Assembly (NCBI RefSeq): GCF_028453695.1
Contig: NC_135772.1
Span: 1,798,001-1,862,000, forward strand
Source of the DNA: Augochlora pura
Lineage: Eukaryota > Arthropoda > Insecta > Hymenoptera > Halictidae
DNA length: 64,000 bases
Direction of reading: 5' to 3'
Shown here: positions 1 to 11,890 of the stretch, piece by piece
Layout: each line of letters opens with the position of its first letter
Numbering within the stretch: position 1 is the stretch's first letter
Notes under the pieces: generated by a model
What the model was told of the DNA's origin: nothing
Database searches by the model: none
What the model saw: the letters and a program-made list of their open reading frames with translations, nothing else
Program-made: the position numbers and the translations under genes

Positions 1-250
1 GGGTCACTTTTATGCGTCCCCGTGAATGCGCCGCGGCGGTAAAAACATTAAACCATCCTTATTAAAAGTCTCCGTCGTGACCCTTCGCGAAAGGGGGGGG
101 GGGGGGGGGGGCGGGGGGGACGCGGGAGCGGGGACGAATTTCCCGTGGGGGCGCGTTATTACGCGTGAAGTAAGAGACACGGGGATGCGGTTTTGCGAGG
201 GGGGGAGGGGAGTGCGCCATTCGGCGGACTCGCTTCCGGAATACGAATGT
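1..250. other. GC-rich block with long G run
   Basis: CpG-rich noncoding DNA. It contains a run of 19 G at 93-111, followed by a C and seven more G. No gene is recognisable; the open frame here is carried by the homopolymer. Confidence 0.6.
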
Positions 251-386
251 TAACTCGTCGACTTCCGCTTCGTACGCGAACCCCGACGTTTTTCTTTTTC
301 GACGTTTAGAAGCGAATTTCTCGCGAATTTTACGCTTACGGCAGAAATAGAAAGATAATTAACGTTTTTTATTTTATTGATGGTTT

Positions 387-554
387 TTAACTGTCTGCGC
401 TCGAAGCCATTTTCGTTGTAAATTTGATGTTTTATTTTACGCATTTTTATGCGTACGGAATTGATTCTTGTTATTTGTAGTATATAATAATTAATATTTA
501 ATCAATAAATTGTTAAAATCGACGTTACAGTGTGCAAAGTCTGCAAAGGGTTAA
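387..554. mobile_element. piggyBac-like MITE (168 bp)
   Basis: The left end reads TTAA then CTGTCTGCGCTCGAAGCC. The right end reads CTGCAAAGGG then TTAA (551-554). The left end resembles other ends in this window with TTAACCCTTTGCACTCGAAGCC (12637, 50941). TTAA flanks with CCC(T/A)-type short inverted ends are the hallmark of the piggyBac superfamily. No coding capacity, so non-autonomous. The family assignment rests on termini only. Confidence 0.55.
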
Positions 555-1113
555 CATTCGACGTAAAATCAAACGAAGGTGACTTGAAACAAAAGACAAT
601 TCAAATGAAATTAAATTGACAAATTAACGAAAATCTGTTTTAACATGTGTAGAAGAAGTATTAACAATTTTTAAAAAAATTTAACCCTTTCAATTTCGTC
701 TAATTAATCCTAAAAACCTTCTTTGTATACTTGTTACCAAAATCTTACCATCAATTGGGCAAACATTAAGTGCCTCCTTAATTTAAAATATAAATAAATA
801 AACTTAAAACAAATATTGTTAATTAAGTATTAATAATTGTCCAAAATTATTGGACGAAGACATAATTTACCAGTCGCCGCTGTTAGACAACCACCCTCGC
901 GAAGCAAACAGCTTCAAACTAATTTCAGGAACCTCTCTATGGTAACCATAAACGCGTTCTCTCGTTTCAAACGGCGAGCCATAATAGCTCGCGAATTGAT
1001 TTCTTTTGATCGAGCATAACTGGCATAGCACCACCAGATATCTCCCCTGTTCGAAAATCGACCACGCCGCGTTCCATTGAAAGAGAATCACGATTTCGCT
1101 GGCTTATTCTATG
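555..1113. other. AT-rich DNA, no gene seen
   Basis: AT-rich sequence without a supported feature. A lone TTAACCCTTT piggyBac-like end sits at 681-690 with no partner found. Confidence 0.5.
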
Positions 1114-1393
1114 TACAGGGTGTCCCAAAAATAAACAATAACCTATAAAAATCAGTCGCACTTGGAAAATAAGAGATTTTTATGGTCATTTGAAGCAACT
1201 TTTTCCTCAGCGAAAATGCAATCTGAGGCTTCATTAAGGAGTTATTAATGAAAACACTGGCCAATGAGAGGCGAAATCGGCTGGTGTGAGGTGCCCTCTT
1301 ATTGGTCATTGTTTTTTGTTAATAACTCGTGAACAACACATTGGAGAAAGTTTCTATAAAGGTAAAAGTTGCTTCAAATGACCCGAGGAATTA

Positions 1394-2416
1394 TTAGAGT
1401 ATATTCTATAAGTTTGTTCTTGTCTTTGATCCGAAATCAGTAGACAATATTTGTTGTTTAAGGCTGATTTATTATGTTATATATAAATCTTTCTGCTGTA
1501 TTACTTTCTTCCATCTCTCGGGAAGCCTTATTATGCCCTTTTATTAAAAACAGTTCAGAGGATAGCAGAATGGAGTAGGGTACTGTGGAATAGCTTGTAA
1601 TAGAGTATAATAGAGCAGCACATATTGTAGAGTAGAGTAGAATAGAGTGTAACAGTATACACTAGAGCAGAATAGCGTCGAATGGAGTGGAATAATATAG
1701 AACAGAGTTGAACAGAGTGGAATAGATTAGAAGAAAGTATAATAATATGGAATATGGTGGTATACAGTTGGATAGAGAGAAATAGAGAAGAATTGCTTGG
1801 CATAAAATGGAATTGCTTGGTATACAGTAGAATGTAGGTTAAAATAGAGTCGAATAGAGTGTTACGTAGTAGAATAGAGAGGAATAGAGTGAAATAGATT
1901 TGAATTACATGGAATACAGTAGAATATAATATAGAATAGACTATAACAAAATGGAATAGAGTATAATAAAGTTTAATAGAGCAAAATAGAGTGGAATAGA
2001 AGTAAATAGAGCTGAATAAAGTGGAATGGACTGAAATAGATTCGAAATTACATGGAATAGAGTGGAATATAATGTAGAATGGGCTACAACAGAATGGAAT
2101 AGAGTGTAATAGAGTTCAATAGAGCAAAATAGAGGTGAATTGAGTTGAATAGACTAATATAGCTTGAAATAGATTGGAATTACATGGAATAGAGTAGAAT
2201 ATAATGTATAATAGGCTATAACAGAATGAAATAGGATATAACAGACTGGAATAGAGCAGAATGGAGCAGAATAGAGCGGAATAATACAAAACAGATTATA
2301 ATAGAGTGTAACGGAGTAGAAGAAAGGAAAATACAGTGGAATATAGTGAAATGACGCGGTTTATGTCACAAGTTCATGCATAGCATGGCGCGAAAAGAAC
2401 TCACGAAGCACCCTAA
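1394..2416 (-). mobile_element. Mariner-derived element with internal decamer satellite
   Basis: A non-autonomous mariner relic in reverse orientation. The left end (TTAGAG..CTATAAGTTT, 1394 on) is the 3' end. On the minus strand within about 1471-1526 it still encodes a typical mariner transposase C-terminus, LPERWKKVIQQKDLYIT, followed by stops. The right end at 2386-2416 is the 5' terminal repeat; its reverse complement begins TTAGGGTGCTTCGTGAGTTC. TA flanks both sides (1392-1393 and 2417-2418). Between the ends, about 1560-2350, is a degenerate GAATAGAGTG array. The catalytic part of the transposase is absent. The element lies inside a palindromic MITE, which fixes both boundaries independently. 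Confidence 0.85.
1560..2350. repeat. GAATAGAGTG decamer array inside mariner relic
   Basis: About 80 degenerate 10-bp units of the GAATAGAGTG type. A longer-range motif is superimposed: GAAATTACATGGAATAGAGT followed by ATATAATGTAGAAT recurs near 1915, 2050 and 2190. The same motif recurs in the other decamer arrays of the window, so all arrays descend from one sequence. Confidence 0.85.
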
Positions 2417-2429
2417 TATTATTTCCCTT

Positions 2430-2896
2430 ATTTCCTCCCTTGTTTCCCAATTGCGGCTAACTTTTGCGACACCCCGTATATCCCGGGGTTTGCCTTGCCG
2501 CTTGAAGACACCGATACAAGATTCGCCCGGTAATTTGAAGTCGCCGGAACAAGAGAGGGTGGCGCTCTCCGAATGTAATATGTGCCACATAGGTGACGAG
2601 CGCGCGCTCGTCGCGCGAATCCACTTCTATGGTGGCGTAAAGACGAGACGAGCGAGAGAGAGAGAGGAGAGGGACCCGGGCGAAGTGATTCGACATCAAA
2701 AGGCGTCTGTCGGTCGTTCAACCGGGCTCTCTGATTGCGCCCGTAAAGGCGACGTGTCTTAGAAATCACGGTTATCGCGGCAGAAAATCACTTTCTTGCT
2801 CGCGGAACCGTGCGCCGTCCGACAAAAGCCGGCAAAGGGCAAGGTGAACCATGAACGAAGCCCAGGGGTTGGCAGGGTGTTACGCCGTCGGGGGTG

Positions 2897-2951
<55 letters not shown>

Positions 2952-3110
2952 CCCGTCTACCTCGTGGCTGCTTTCCTGGCGGTCAACGCCTAAGTCGGTC
3001 ATTTTTTACACGGCAATTACCGCCCCCGTTCCATTCAACGAGAGCCTGTCACGGCTAACGAAGCTGCGACGACGGCTCTCGTCGGCGGACTGCGATTTTT
3101 AATGCGAAAT
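2430..3110. other. CpG-rich block with (CT)n
   Basis: GC-rich, CpG-dense noncoding DNA, after the end of the foldback element (2476). It includes a (CT)n microsatellite of about 46 bp at 2904-2949. Open frames on both strands here follow composition, and no protein family is recognised. Confidence 0.55.
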
Positions 3111-4118
3111 AAAAATCCCGACGTTCAATGAGACGGAAATGAAAGCGGGGTTAATTGTTTCTTTCGACGCTTCGATCAACACGGTACTCGTGCGCGGAGT
3201 GTAAAACTATTTGCTCAGATTTAGAGATTGGTTAAAATTGATCTTTGATCTTTGGACTTTATTTTAATTTGATTGGAATTGCAAAATTTAAGAATGATGA
3301 ACTAGTTATTGTAGTTATATAAATTAAGTTTTTAAGGTTATCTTGATTGGATAAAATTGTTGAAGGGTTGGTCAAAGTGCTAATAATTTTGGTGTTTGAA
3401 ATATTATAAAATATATATTTTTTTTTATTTATATATCTAATGATTGACTTGCATAATATAAAAGCAGTTATTATAAAACATATAAATATTATTCTGAAAA
3501 GAGGACAATTTTTTTTAAATGTATTAATTAGAAGAATTTTTAGATTAGCTGCATTATTCTAGTCAAAAGTGGATAAATCGTTAACTATAATTACAATTAT
3601 ATTAAAAATATAAACGTAAGTTCTTATTGATAAATAAATTATTTCATACGTCAGGTATGACTACGAAGTGCTTTTATAACTGTCCTAATAGAAGAGTCAA
3701 TCATCTGTCGCATAACCTGTCAATCACCCTAAATTATCATAATTTCTCAATCTGTAATTTTAGGTATCTACTAATAATTGATGATTTTTACATATTTTAT
3801 ATAAATTCCAAATTTATATAATAGCTCTTAAATCTTTTTATAGCAAGAACAGTAATTTTTATTATTCCATTTCAACGATGTTGAATTTCAACAAATAGAG
3901 CGAATACAAAGATTAATCTACTAAATAGTTCTCTATTATTCAATCGATATTTTTAAATCGTAAAAATATGCAATAATTTATTTTATCTTTTCCGATCGTT
4001 ACAATTATTATCGAATTGTGTTATATTAATTAACAATGATGTTTCATAGCGAAAGAACATATTTCATACCTTCTTTGAATTATTAAAGTTATATTTTTAA
4101 AACTATTAAATTTATTAC
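3111..4118. other. AT-rich DNA, no gene seen
   Basis: Very AT-rich sequence with no supported coding, RNA or repeat feature. Confidence 0.5.
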
Positions 4119-4222
4119 CATAACTAACAGATGAATAATAAAGTTACCCCCATAACTAACGGATGGCTAATAAATTTACCCCCATAACTATCACACGATT
4201 AATAAAGTTACCCCATAACTAC
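4119..4222. repeat. Short minisatellite, three units
   Basis: Three degenerate copies of a unit containing CCATAACTAACGGATG and TAATAAAGTTACCCC, about 35-40 bp each. Confidence 0.65.
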
Positions 4223-4559
4223 ACTTAAAATAAACGACACAATTTAAATAACTAACTAGTCCTCCCCTAGCAACATTTCTAACACAAATAAATAATAACT
4301 AATAAACAAATAACACAGACAAATAATTCTTTCCCATCAATTCCACATCAGTCATACTTAAACGATCAATCACACTATACATATACGCGACCCCATTCCC
4401 CAACAATCATTTCACAGCAGTTCAACCAGAATCCCATGAATTTCCAACGCGCGCGCGAACTGTAATAAAGATTCGAAAAAATATATTCCAGCCAATTTTT
4501 GTCAAATGGAATACGTAACGAGGTGCTGCGACTAGAATCGATTCTAATAACCGCGGAGA

Positions 4560-5493
4560 AAAGAGTGGCGTGTTCCGATCGTCGTGGAACAAAATGGTCG
4601 ATGCTACGAATTGGAAACATTATTGGATGAAGATTAGTGTCTAACGCAAGAAGCACTTGCACTTGCATTAGGAGTGACTGGACCAGCAATTTCACATCGC
4701 TTAAAATAATTGCGAATGATTCAAAAAGAAGGAAACTGAGTTCCACATGAACTGAAGCCGAGAAACGTTGAACGCCGATTTTTCACATGTGAAATGCTTG
4801 CCAGGCATAAACGAAAGGGTTTTTTGCATCGTATAGTCACTGGCGATGAAAAATGGATCCACCACGATAACCCAAAGAAGAAGAAATCATGGGGACCACC
4901 TGGCCATGCTTCAACATCAACAGCCAAGCCGAACACTCATGGAAAAAGCTCATGTTGTGTATTTGGTGGGATCAGCTTGGTGTCGTGTATTATGAATTGC
5001 TCAAACCGAATGAAACCATTACTAGGGCTCTCTACCGAACAGAATTGACGAGATTGAGCCGAGTACTCAAGGAAAAACGTGCCCACTACTACTCCAGACA
5101 CGACAAAGTTATTCTTCTGCATGATAATGCTCGTCCACGTGTTGCGGTGCCGGTCAAAACCTACCTGGAAACACTCAATTGGGAAGTTTGACCCCACCCG
5201 CCGTATTCACCAGACATTGTTCCTTCAGATTACTACCTGTTTCGATCGATGGCGCATGGCCTGTCTGAGAAAGACTTCACATCATATGAAGATACAGATA
5301 ATTGGGTCGATTTGTGGATAGCTTTAAAATATGAAGCATTCTTCCGACGCGGTATCCGTATGCTGGCAGAAAGATGAGAAAAAGTAGTGGCTAGCGATGG
5401 ACAATACTTCGAATAAAACATTAGCTACCGTTCTTTCACAATAAATGCCCAATTTTTGATAACAAAACGGCGGAAACTTATTTATACTCCTAA
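4560..5493 (+). pseudogene. Relic mariner transposase (mauritiana-like subfamily)
   Basis: A decayed mariner transposon coding for a D,D34D cut-and-paste transposase. Recognisable pieces in order, in shifting + frames: the helix-turn-helix segment with VTGPAISHRLK (about 4665-4707); VPHELKP (about 4741-4761); RKGFLHRIVTGDEKW with the first catalytic Asp (about 4812-4856); LMLCIWWDQLGVVYYELLKP (about 4948-5008); HDNARPRVAVPVKTYLETL with the second Asp (about 5119-5176); YSPDIVPSDYYLF with the third (about 5206-5242); and the C-terminal SDGQYFE ending at stop 5414-5416. Several stops and frameshifts break the frame, for example TGA directly after NWEV near 5190. The right end closes with CGGAAACTTATTTATACTCC TAA at 5493, followed by TA. 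No matching left terminal repeat was found, so the 5' end is lost or decayed. Residue pattern is closest to the Mos1-type (mauritiana) group by recollection. Confidence 0.85.
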
Positions 5494-5495
5494 TA

Positions 5496-6250
5496 TATTT
5501 CCTCCGTCATCCACCAATTTCCCAATCATTTATTTATCGGTCACGAAAGAAGATTCGCTCAACGTTGCGGAATTATCCTTCTTACCGGAGAGACATCTCT
5601 TGAACTGGGTCAAACGTGGCCGCGTCGTAGGTTTCGAGCCGGGCCGCGTGAACCTGGTTAGCTATGGCGTGTGTGCGCGCCTCTTAGCTTTAGAATCTCG
5701 ATTGAAATCGTAGTCGCCAGGCCCCCGTAGCGCGCTTGGGTTTGCTCGGACCGCCTCGAAGTTTGCAAATTACGTTCGACCGGTGTTTGGACTGGCGGTC
5801 GGGGGGGCCGGGGTCGTCTCTCTCCCCCCGGTTTATCCCCGCGCGCCGTGCACACCGTATCCTTTCCCCGGGACCCGGCGCAAGTGTTCCGGGGGACGCC
5901 TGCCGCCCCCCCCCCCCCCCTCCCCCCGCCACCTCCTCTCCCATCCGATACTCGGCCCGGCACGAAGTCAATCGCTGCGTGGAATTCATGGTTCCCCAAG
6001 TTAACGCGCAATCGGACTCGCCTTTCGTATACCGTGCAACGTAATTAGAGGATCAATTAGTCCGGGGGGCCACGGGCCACGCGAGGAACCATCGATATAC
6101 CGTACGGGATACGACCGAGAATCGACCGTGTGTCCGGATACGTTTATGTTCCTGCCACGGGTTATACATAGCCGATGCGAGAGACCCGTCCACCAAATCG
6201 AATGCAAAATTTCGACTGTTTCCTATCAGTGTTTCGGTCGTTCCGATTAA
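5496..6250. other. CpG-rich block with poly-C
   Basis: GC-rich noncoding block (densest 5600-6200) with 15 C at 5906-5920. Open frames of 60-117 codons occur on both strands, as expected from the composition. No splice-flanked exon or known protein is recognisable. It could be a regulatory or conserved noncoding element. Confidence 0.5.
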
Positions 6251-6429
6251 TCGTAGGAACGCGCTCGCTATGGTGTCTGTGTCGGTCGTTTCGTTAGGGT
6301 TGATTAGGTGACATTTGAAAATTGTGAAATTTCGCGAGGAAGCAGAATAATTTATGGCGAGTATGGTTGTATATTTGGGGGAATATGGGGGATTGTTTTG
6401 CGGTTAATTTGGTGGTTGATTACGAGATG

Positions 6430-6615
6430 TGATATTGGTGATCGTAATCAATAAATATTAATTGTAATTACAATATTTAATTGCGATCACAGTGATTCAT
6501 CGAAATTATAATCACTATCAGTCATAATCATTCATCGCAATCATAATAATTAATTATAATCATAATTATTCATCATAATCACAACCATTCATCTGTAATC
6601 ATTAATCAGTAATAT
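6430..6615. repeat. AT-rich short-period repeat
   Basis: Degenerate repeats of ATAATCATTCAT / AATCATAATTATTCAT, period about 15-30 bp. Confidence 0.55.
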
Positions 6616-7430
6616 GTAATTGTGGTAGAATGATTAATAGGGACAGACAGAAGTATTATTAAACTACCATATTATTCTACACTGTCACAGTACTAAATGT
6701 TTGAGTCAATTATAATTGAAGAAAGGAATTAAACAATTTATCGCGTATTTATTATCGTATTTATTATACATGTATTTCGTATTTATTAATTATATACGTA
6801 TTTTTATCGTACTTTTATCTGATTTTTGTCTGAGGTGTTGTGTCTGAATATCAGATTTGTAATATGATTATATATAAAACAACAATTTCGAAACACCCCT
6901 TTCTATTGAGTTGGGAGAAAGTTCGTAGCGTTTTCATATTTTCTTTTATTTTCTGTTTCTGTTTCTGCGCTACAAAACTGTGCTAAATACAATTGTAAAA
7001 TAGCTATATTAGCGCAGCTTTCGTCACACTTGGATCGTAAATGCATCCTAACACGAATCACGTGATATCCTCTGACAGAAAATAGCCGAGAATCTCCGTT
7101 GCGCGGCAAACCGGCCGCGAAGTTTAATTGTAAGAAATCCGCGGCAGCGAAAAGAACAACTTTATAAAGTTTTATTAGTCTTTCTTTTCATTATAGCGCG
7201 AACGGGAAGCGCGCGCTCACGGGGGAAATTTATGAATCGCGAAAGTACGGGAAGTGCGAAATGATAATACGCCTTGCGTAAGGGAGTCCGCGGGGAGGAC
7301 TTTCGAGATGGTCTTTCCACTTTCGGAGATATATTTTGATGACTGTTGTAAAAAAAGTGATCGCCGGGAATTTGATAGTTTAGTCTGCCATCGGAAATTA
7401 TAAATCAGCGAAATAATTGTAAAATTCGTT
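6616..7430. other. Mixed noncoding DNA, no gene seen
   Basis: AT-rich to about 6900, then a moderately GC-rich stretch (7040-7320). No supported feature. Confidence 0.45.
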
Positions 7431-7439
7431 CTCGGATAA

Positions 7440-8216
7440 TTATTGTGTGACGAAGAGCTCTAAATAATTGTTGAATTATTATTACTTTTATACTGTGACA
7501 AATTTTAAATTATTATTACTGTAGTATAATGATTCTTAAATTATTAGTATTATTACAGTGTAGTGATTTTTAAATTATTATTATTACAGTATAGTAATTT
7601 TTAAATTATTATTACTACAGTATAGTAATTTGTAAATTATTGTTATTATTACAGTAATTTTTAGATTATTATCATCATTACAGTAGTTGTTAAATTATTA
7701 TTATTATATCATTGATAAATTCGCGAAATAACTGCAGAAATGGTTCCGAGACAATTCTTGTCTGACGATGATGTCTCAATATTTGTTGAATTACTATTGT
7801 TTTTATAGTACACAAATTTTTAAATAATTATCACTATTGTAGTATACTACAATAAAATTATTGCCGCCTTAAACACAATGAAATCGTCATTATTAATAGC
7901 ACAGTAATTCATAAATTATTATTATCATAGTACAGAAAATTCTAAATTATTATTACAGTACAGTTCCTGTCATATCATTATTATTAACATTGTAGTAACT
8001 ATTAAATCATTATCAACATTATAGTAACTATTAAATTATTATCAACATTATAGTAACTATTAAATTATTATTAACAGTATGATAATAATTAAATTATTTT
8101 TAGAGCAGAGAAATTCTTAAACTATTATTACTATTATAGTACAGTAATCGTAAAATTATTATTAGAGTACAAAAATAATTAAATTATAACCAGTATTATA
8201 CTACAGTAACTGCTAA

Positions 8217-8248
<32 letters not shown>

Positions 8249-8262
8249 AATATACTAGCTTT
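7440..8262. repeat. TTATTATTACAGTATAGTAA minisatellite
   Basis: A long run of degenerate units built from TAAATTATTATTAC and AGTATAGTAATTTT, spaced about 30-40 bp. It ends in a pure (TTA)n tract at about 8218-8246. Confidence 0.75.
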
Positions 8263-8264
8263 TA

Positions 8265-8760
8265 ATTTATTAGGCAATAATAACCATTACGCGAACGCGC
8301 GAGCGCCGTCGCACGCGGATCAACTCCGCGCTGCGCGTATAGGCAAATTCTCGAAACGCGCGCGCGCATTTTCCACGGGAACGTGCAGGTGTAATATGAA
8401 ATTCCGGGACTCTTTGTTAATATCGCTACGGCCGAACGAGCGGCGGCCTCGTGTTTCATATGATTAAAATGAAAAATATTTTCGCGCTCGATGACACGGA
8501 CAATGAACCCCTCCCCCCTTTCTCTCTTTCTCTCTCTCTCTCTCTATCTCTCTCCCTCTATCTCCCTGCGCTTGCTCTGGTTGGAATTTCCCAAACGCTA
8601 TACGTTTCGCGCTAGAACGGATTCGTAAAATTCCATTTCCGATTCCATTCGTTAACATTCGACAGGAAATATTTTTGATTTCTATCATCGGCGCGCGCTC
8701 TATTTCTATCAGCGCGCGCTCGCCCGATCAAATTTCCTGAGGTACACCGGTGGCGAAGTT
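8265..8760. other. CpG-rich block with CT tract
   Basis: GC-rich noncoding block with a CT-rich microsatellite at about 8513-8570. No gene recognised. Confidence 0.5.
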
Positions 8761-8877
8761 AGAAATGTAGACTAGAATTGTTAGTGCCCAGTACTAATAT
8801 TCTTTATGATTTATATATATCATATAGCATTTTTTAGGACGGGACTAGCTGACTATTTTTGAGCTTCGGACTTTTGG

Positions 8878-9287
8878 CTAACATCTGCCATGCGATTTAG
8901 ATTTAAATTACTCGTCCTGCAGAGAGCGCATACTTTGTTGCTTAACTTGTAAACTACTAACTAACAACTATTAATTAATAGATTGAAATAACATGGAATT
9001 GAGTAGAATATAATGTAGAATAAGCTATGACAGAGTGAAATAGAGTGCAACAGAGTAGAACAGAGAAGAATAGAGTGGCACAGAGTTGAATAATATCAAA
9101 GAGAGTCGAATAGTGTGCAAAAGAGTAGAAGAGAGTATAATAGTGTGGAATATAGGGGAATAGAGTTGAATAGAGTGGAATGGATTCGACTAGAGTGGAA
9201 TATAGTAGAATAGATCTAACATCTACCATGCAATTTAAATTTAAATTACTCGTCCTGCCGAGAGAACGCATACTTTGTCGCTCAACT
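8878..9287. repeat. Decamer array between 70-bp direct repeats
   Basis: A 70-bp sequence at 8878-8947 (CTAACATCTGCCATGCGATT...) is repeated directly at 9216-9287 (CTAACATCTACCATGCAATT...) with only a few differences. Between them, about 8985-9215, lies a GAATAGAGTG array that includes the shared motifs ATAACATGGAATTGAGTAGA and ATAATGTAGAATAAGCTATG. No mariner end is present. Either the flank was duplicated with the array, or the array inserted into or between a tandem pair. Confidence 0.75.
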
Positions 9288-9289
9288 TT

Positions 9290-10620
9290 AGGATTTCGCT
9301 TCTCTCGGCCTCGATAGCCAGGACGTATCATAAAAAAAGGAAAGTTCCGAAGGGTAGGTCCCATCTTAGTTTACAACGGTGGCTAGCCGTAATAACACCT
9401 GGAGGAATGCCTTCCATGTACCGGGAACTTCCCAAAAGGACGCGCCAAGGCGCGAAGGAAGGATGCCTTCTTGAAACAGACTCGCCGATTGGTTATTGCC
9501 AAAATCATGGAAACCAATCGCGAGTATTAGAAACACGCGAGAGGGGTAGCAGTTTACCTCGAGAGACAACATTTTTTCGAACGTTAGAGTTGGCATAAAA
9601 TTCGAGGACCTCGGACCTTCTTCGGAAAGGTGTACATTGTACGAGGCTGAATATATAAAGTTTTTCGCCACTAAATTCCGGTCCTTCATTTAATATGGAG
9701 ACCATATAACGTCACAATTCGTCGCTATTACTGACGACGTCGTGACGCCCCAACAACACCATTATTATAATCCATTGGCATCCTTGTTATTTCGTTAAAT
9801 ATATTATTGTGTTACGATCCCAATTCTCCATCTGTCCACCAAGTAAATCCCAACGTGACTCATAAACGGTTTCCAAGGGGTGGGAAACGGAGTGGGGGGA
9901 AGGCGGAATAGACGGGTTACCGCGAAGAAGTGCATTAAATGATGCCCGCGTCGTTGGAGAGACGCGAGTTAAAACGCGGAAGGACAAGTGTCCCCGGCAA
10001 TGGAAGAGAAGGCGGCCGCTCGACGAGTTCTCAAAGTTTCATTAAAATCAGCGAGGCACGGGTCTCCTCGCGGCGCGCCGCTTAAAAGTTCGTTCCGCCG
10101 AGGGTAGACGGTAATTACTATGGCAATCGCCGGTTTCGATCGGCCGACGGAAAAACGGGGATAGGGATCAGCCGTGGGGTAAACCCGGGGTGCCGGGGTG
10201 TGGGGGGACGGTTTGCGAGGTGAAGAGAGTTGCTCGCGAGAGGAGGCCATTACGTGGTAATTCCGGTAAGATGGCGCCGCGCGGATATATCCACGGCGAA
10301 TCGGAGGGGGGGCCGCGGAGTCGTCGACGACAATTTCGAATCGCTGGGAATACGGTGACGAGCGACGCGGGAATTACGAGGGATTAATCGACGACACCGA
10401 CCCGAGCCCCGCGCCCCGCTCCCCGCCGCGTCGCGATTATGCACTTCAAAGAAGTCGGACCGCTCTCCGCGAATCTTCGAGCGGTGCGATCTTCGGGAGG
10501 AGACGTCTTTGTACGGGAAACGGGATTTCTTGGCTCGGTTTTCCGTGTTTTCGACGGACGGGTTGGTAACCTACGATTGATAACCGTTTAATTGATCGCT
10601 GAAGGTGCATGGAGGTGTTT
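9290..10620. other. Mostly GC-rich noncoding DNA
   Basis: Two moderately GC-rich stretches (9290-9720 and 9830-10560) with an AT-rich break near 9780. The second is strongly CpG-dense. No recognisable coding sequence. Confidence 0.45.
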
Positions 10621-10623
10621 GGG

Positions 10624-11320
10624 TTAACCCTATGGAGTTGAAGGTGTTTTAATTGTAAAGAGGAGGAGAATAGAGAAGGTGTTTTAATTGGATAGAGGAG
10701 AATAGAGTGTTAGGCAATAAAATAGAGTGGAATAGAGTGCAATAGAGATGATTAGAGTGGAATGCAGAGAATTCGATTGAAATTACATGAAATAGAGTAG
10801 AATATAATATAGAATAAGCTATGACAGACTGAAATAGAGTGTAACAGAGTAGAATAGAGAAGAATAGAGTGGAATAGAGTGGAACAAAATATAGAACAGA
10901 GTCGAATAGTGTGCAGCAGAGTAGAAAAGAATATAATATAGAGGAATATAGGGGAATAGAGTGAAATGGAGTCGACTAGAGTCGAATATAGTGGAGAGTA
11001 GAGTAGAATAGAGCGTAACAGAACGCATTAGAGCAGAGTAGAGTGGAATGGAGTGGAATATTTTGAAATAATATATAGAACAGAGTCAAATAAAGTGTAA
11101 CAGAATAAGAAGAGTGTATAATAAAGTAAAATATAATGGTATACAGTCGAATAGATTAAAATAAAGTGTAACAGAGTAGAATAGAGCAGATTAGAGTATG
11201 ACAGAGTAGAATACAGAGGGATAGAACTGGCTAGAGTGGAATAGAGCAGAATAGAGCAAAATAGAGTGGAATAAATATAGAATAAATATATAACCCTTTG
11301 GAGTTGAAGGTGTTTTAATA
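10624..11320. repeat. Decamer array between short direct repeats
   Basis: TTAACCCTATGGAGTTGAAG at 10624 continues to AGGTGTTTTAATTG; its second half recurs at 10676-10690, and the whole recurs directly as TAACCCTTTGGAGTTGAAGG.. at 11291-11320. The interior, about 10690-11290, is a GAATAGAGTG array carrying the same higher-order motifs as the other arrays. No mariner terminal repeat is visible. Confidence 0.75.
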
Positions 11321-11479
11321 GGAAAATTTGCATAATTTGGTGTATTTTGTATTAGGTTGGAAACTATGAAAAGGGCGTTCAATAAGATGAAAAAAGAGAA
11401 AGCGCAGTTTTTTATATTATTTATTATATTCAATAGAAATAGCTTATATTGGTGTATAAAAATGGCTATTGTAGCTCAT

Positions 11480-11890
11480 ACAATAGTCACACTTTCAATA
11501 ATTGTTTGAAGCTAAGTTTTGGTAATATAAAAATTATTTTGGAATGTAACAATATTAGTGACGCCTCAGCTTTATTGCTAGAGTCGAAAGGGTTAAATTC
11601 AAGTACTGAAATCGCGTACAAAACGTGTGAAACATCGTCGAATTCGCCGAGTTCGCCTATGTCCTTTTGCAAATACAAATAAACTAACACAATTACACTT
11701 GCAACAATTCCTTAAATGTAAATATTAACAACATACAAAATCACTTTGCACTGTAACAATTTAAATAACGTCTCGCATTAAACACTCGAGTCGAAAAGGT
11801 TGAAACCAAGCACTGAAAAAATCGCTTAAAAAGCTGTTAAAACATCGTCGATTCCGCCGAGTTCGCCGCGATAAATAAACAATCGCGTCG
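11480..11890. repeat. 207-bp segment duplicated in tandem
   Basis: The segment with GAGTCGAAAGGGTTAAATTC at 11581 and CATCGTCGAATTCGCCGAGT near 11634 recurs 207 bp later, with GAGTCGAAAAGGTTGAAACC at 11788 and CATCGTCGATTCCGCCGAGT. The copies differ at many positions. The motif AAAGGGTTAA marks a piggyBac-like end in the first copy. Confidence 0.7.

Larger units (their letters stand above)
1116..2476. mobile_element. Palindromic MITE split by a mariner-satellite element
   Basis: The two outer parts, 1116-1393 and 2419-2476, belong to one foldback element. Its ends read TACAGGGTGTC at 1114 and, as reverse complement, TACGGGGTGTC ending at 2478. Inside is a perfect 20-bp inverted pair, 1184-1203 against 1364-1383. 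The core reads GGAGTTATTAATGAAAAC and pairs with GTTAATAACTCG, as in the intact relative at 13865-14155. The right arm is displaced by 1023 bp because another element (1394-2416) inserted at a TA. Rejoined, it would be about 336 bp. It is non-coding. Confidence 0.75.

Noticed and set aside
2404..2480. Treating the sequence after 2416 as part of the mariner element
   Set aside because: The mariner terminal repeat and TA end at 2416-2418. What follows aligns with the arm of the palindromic MITE instead.
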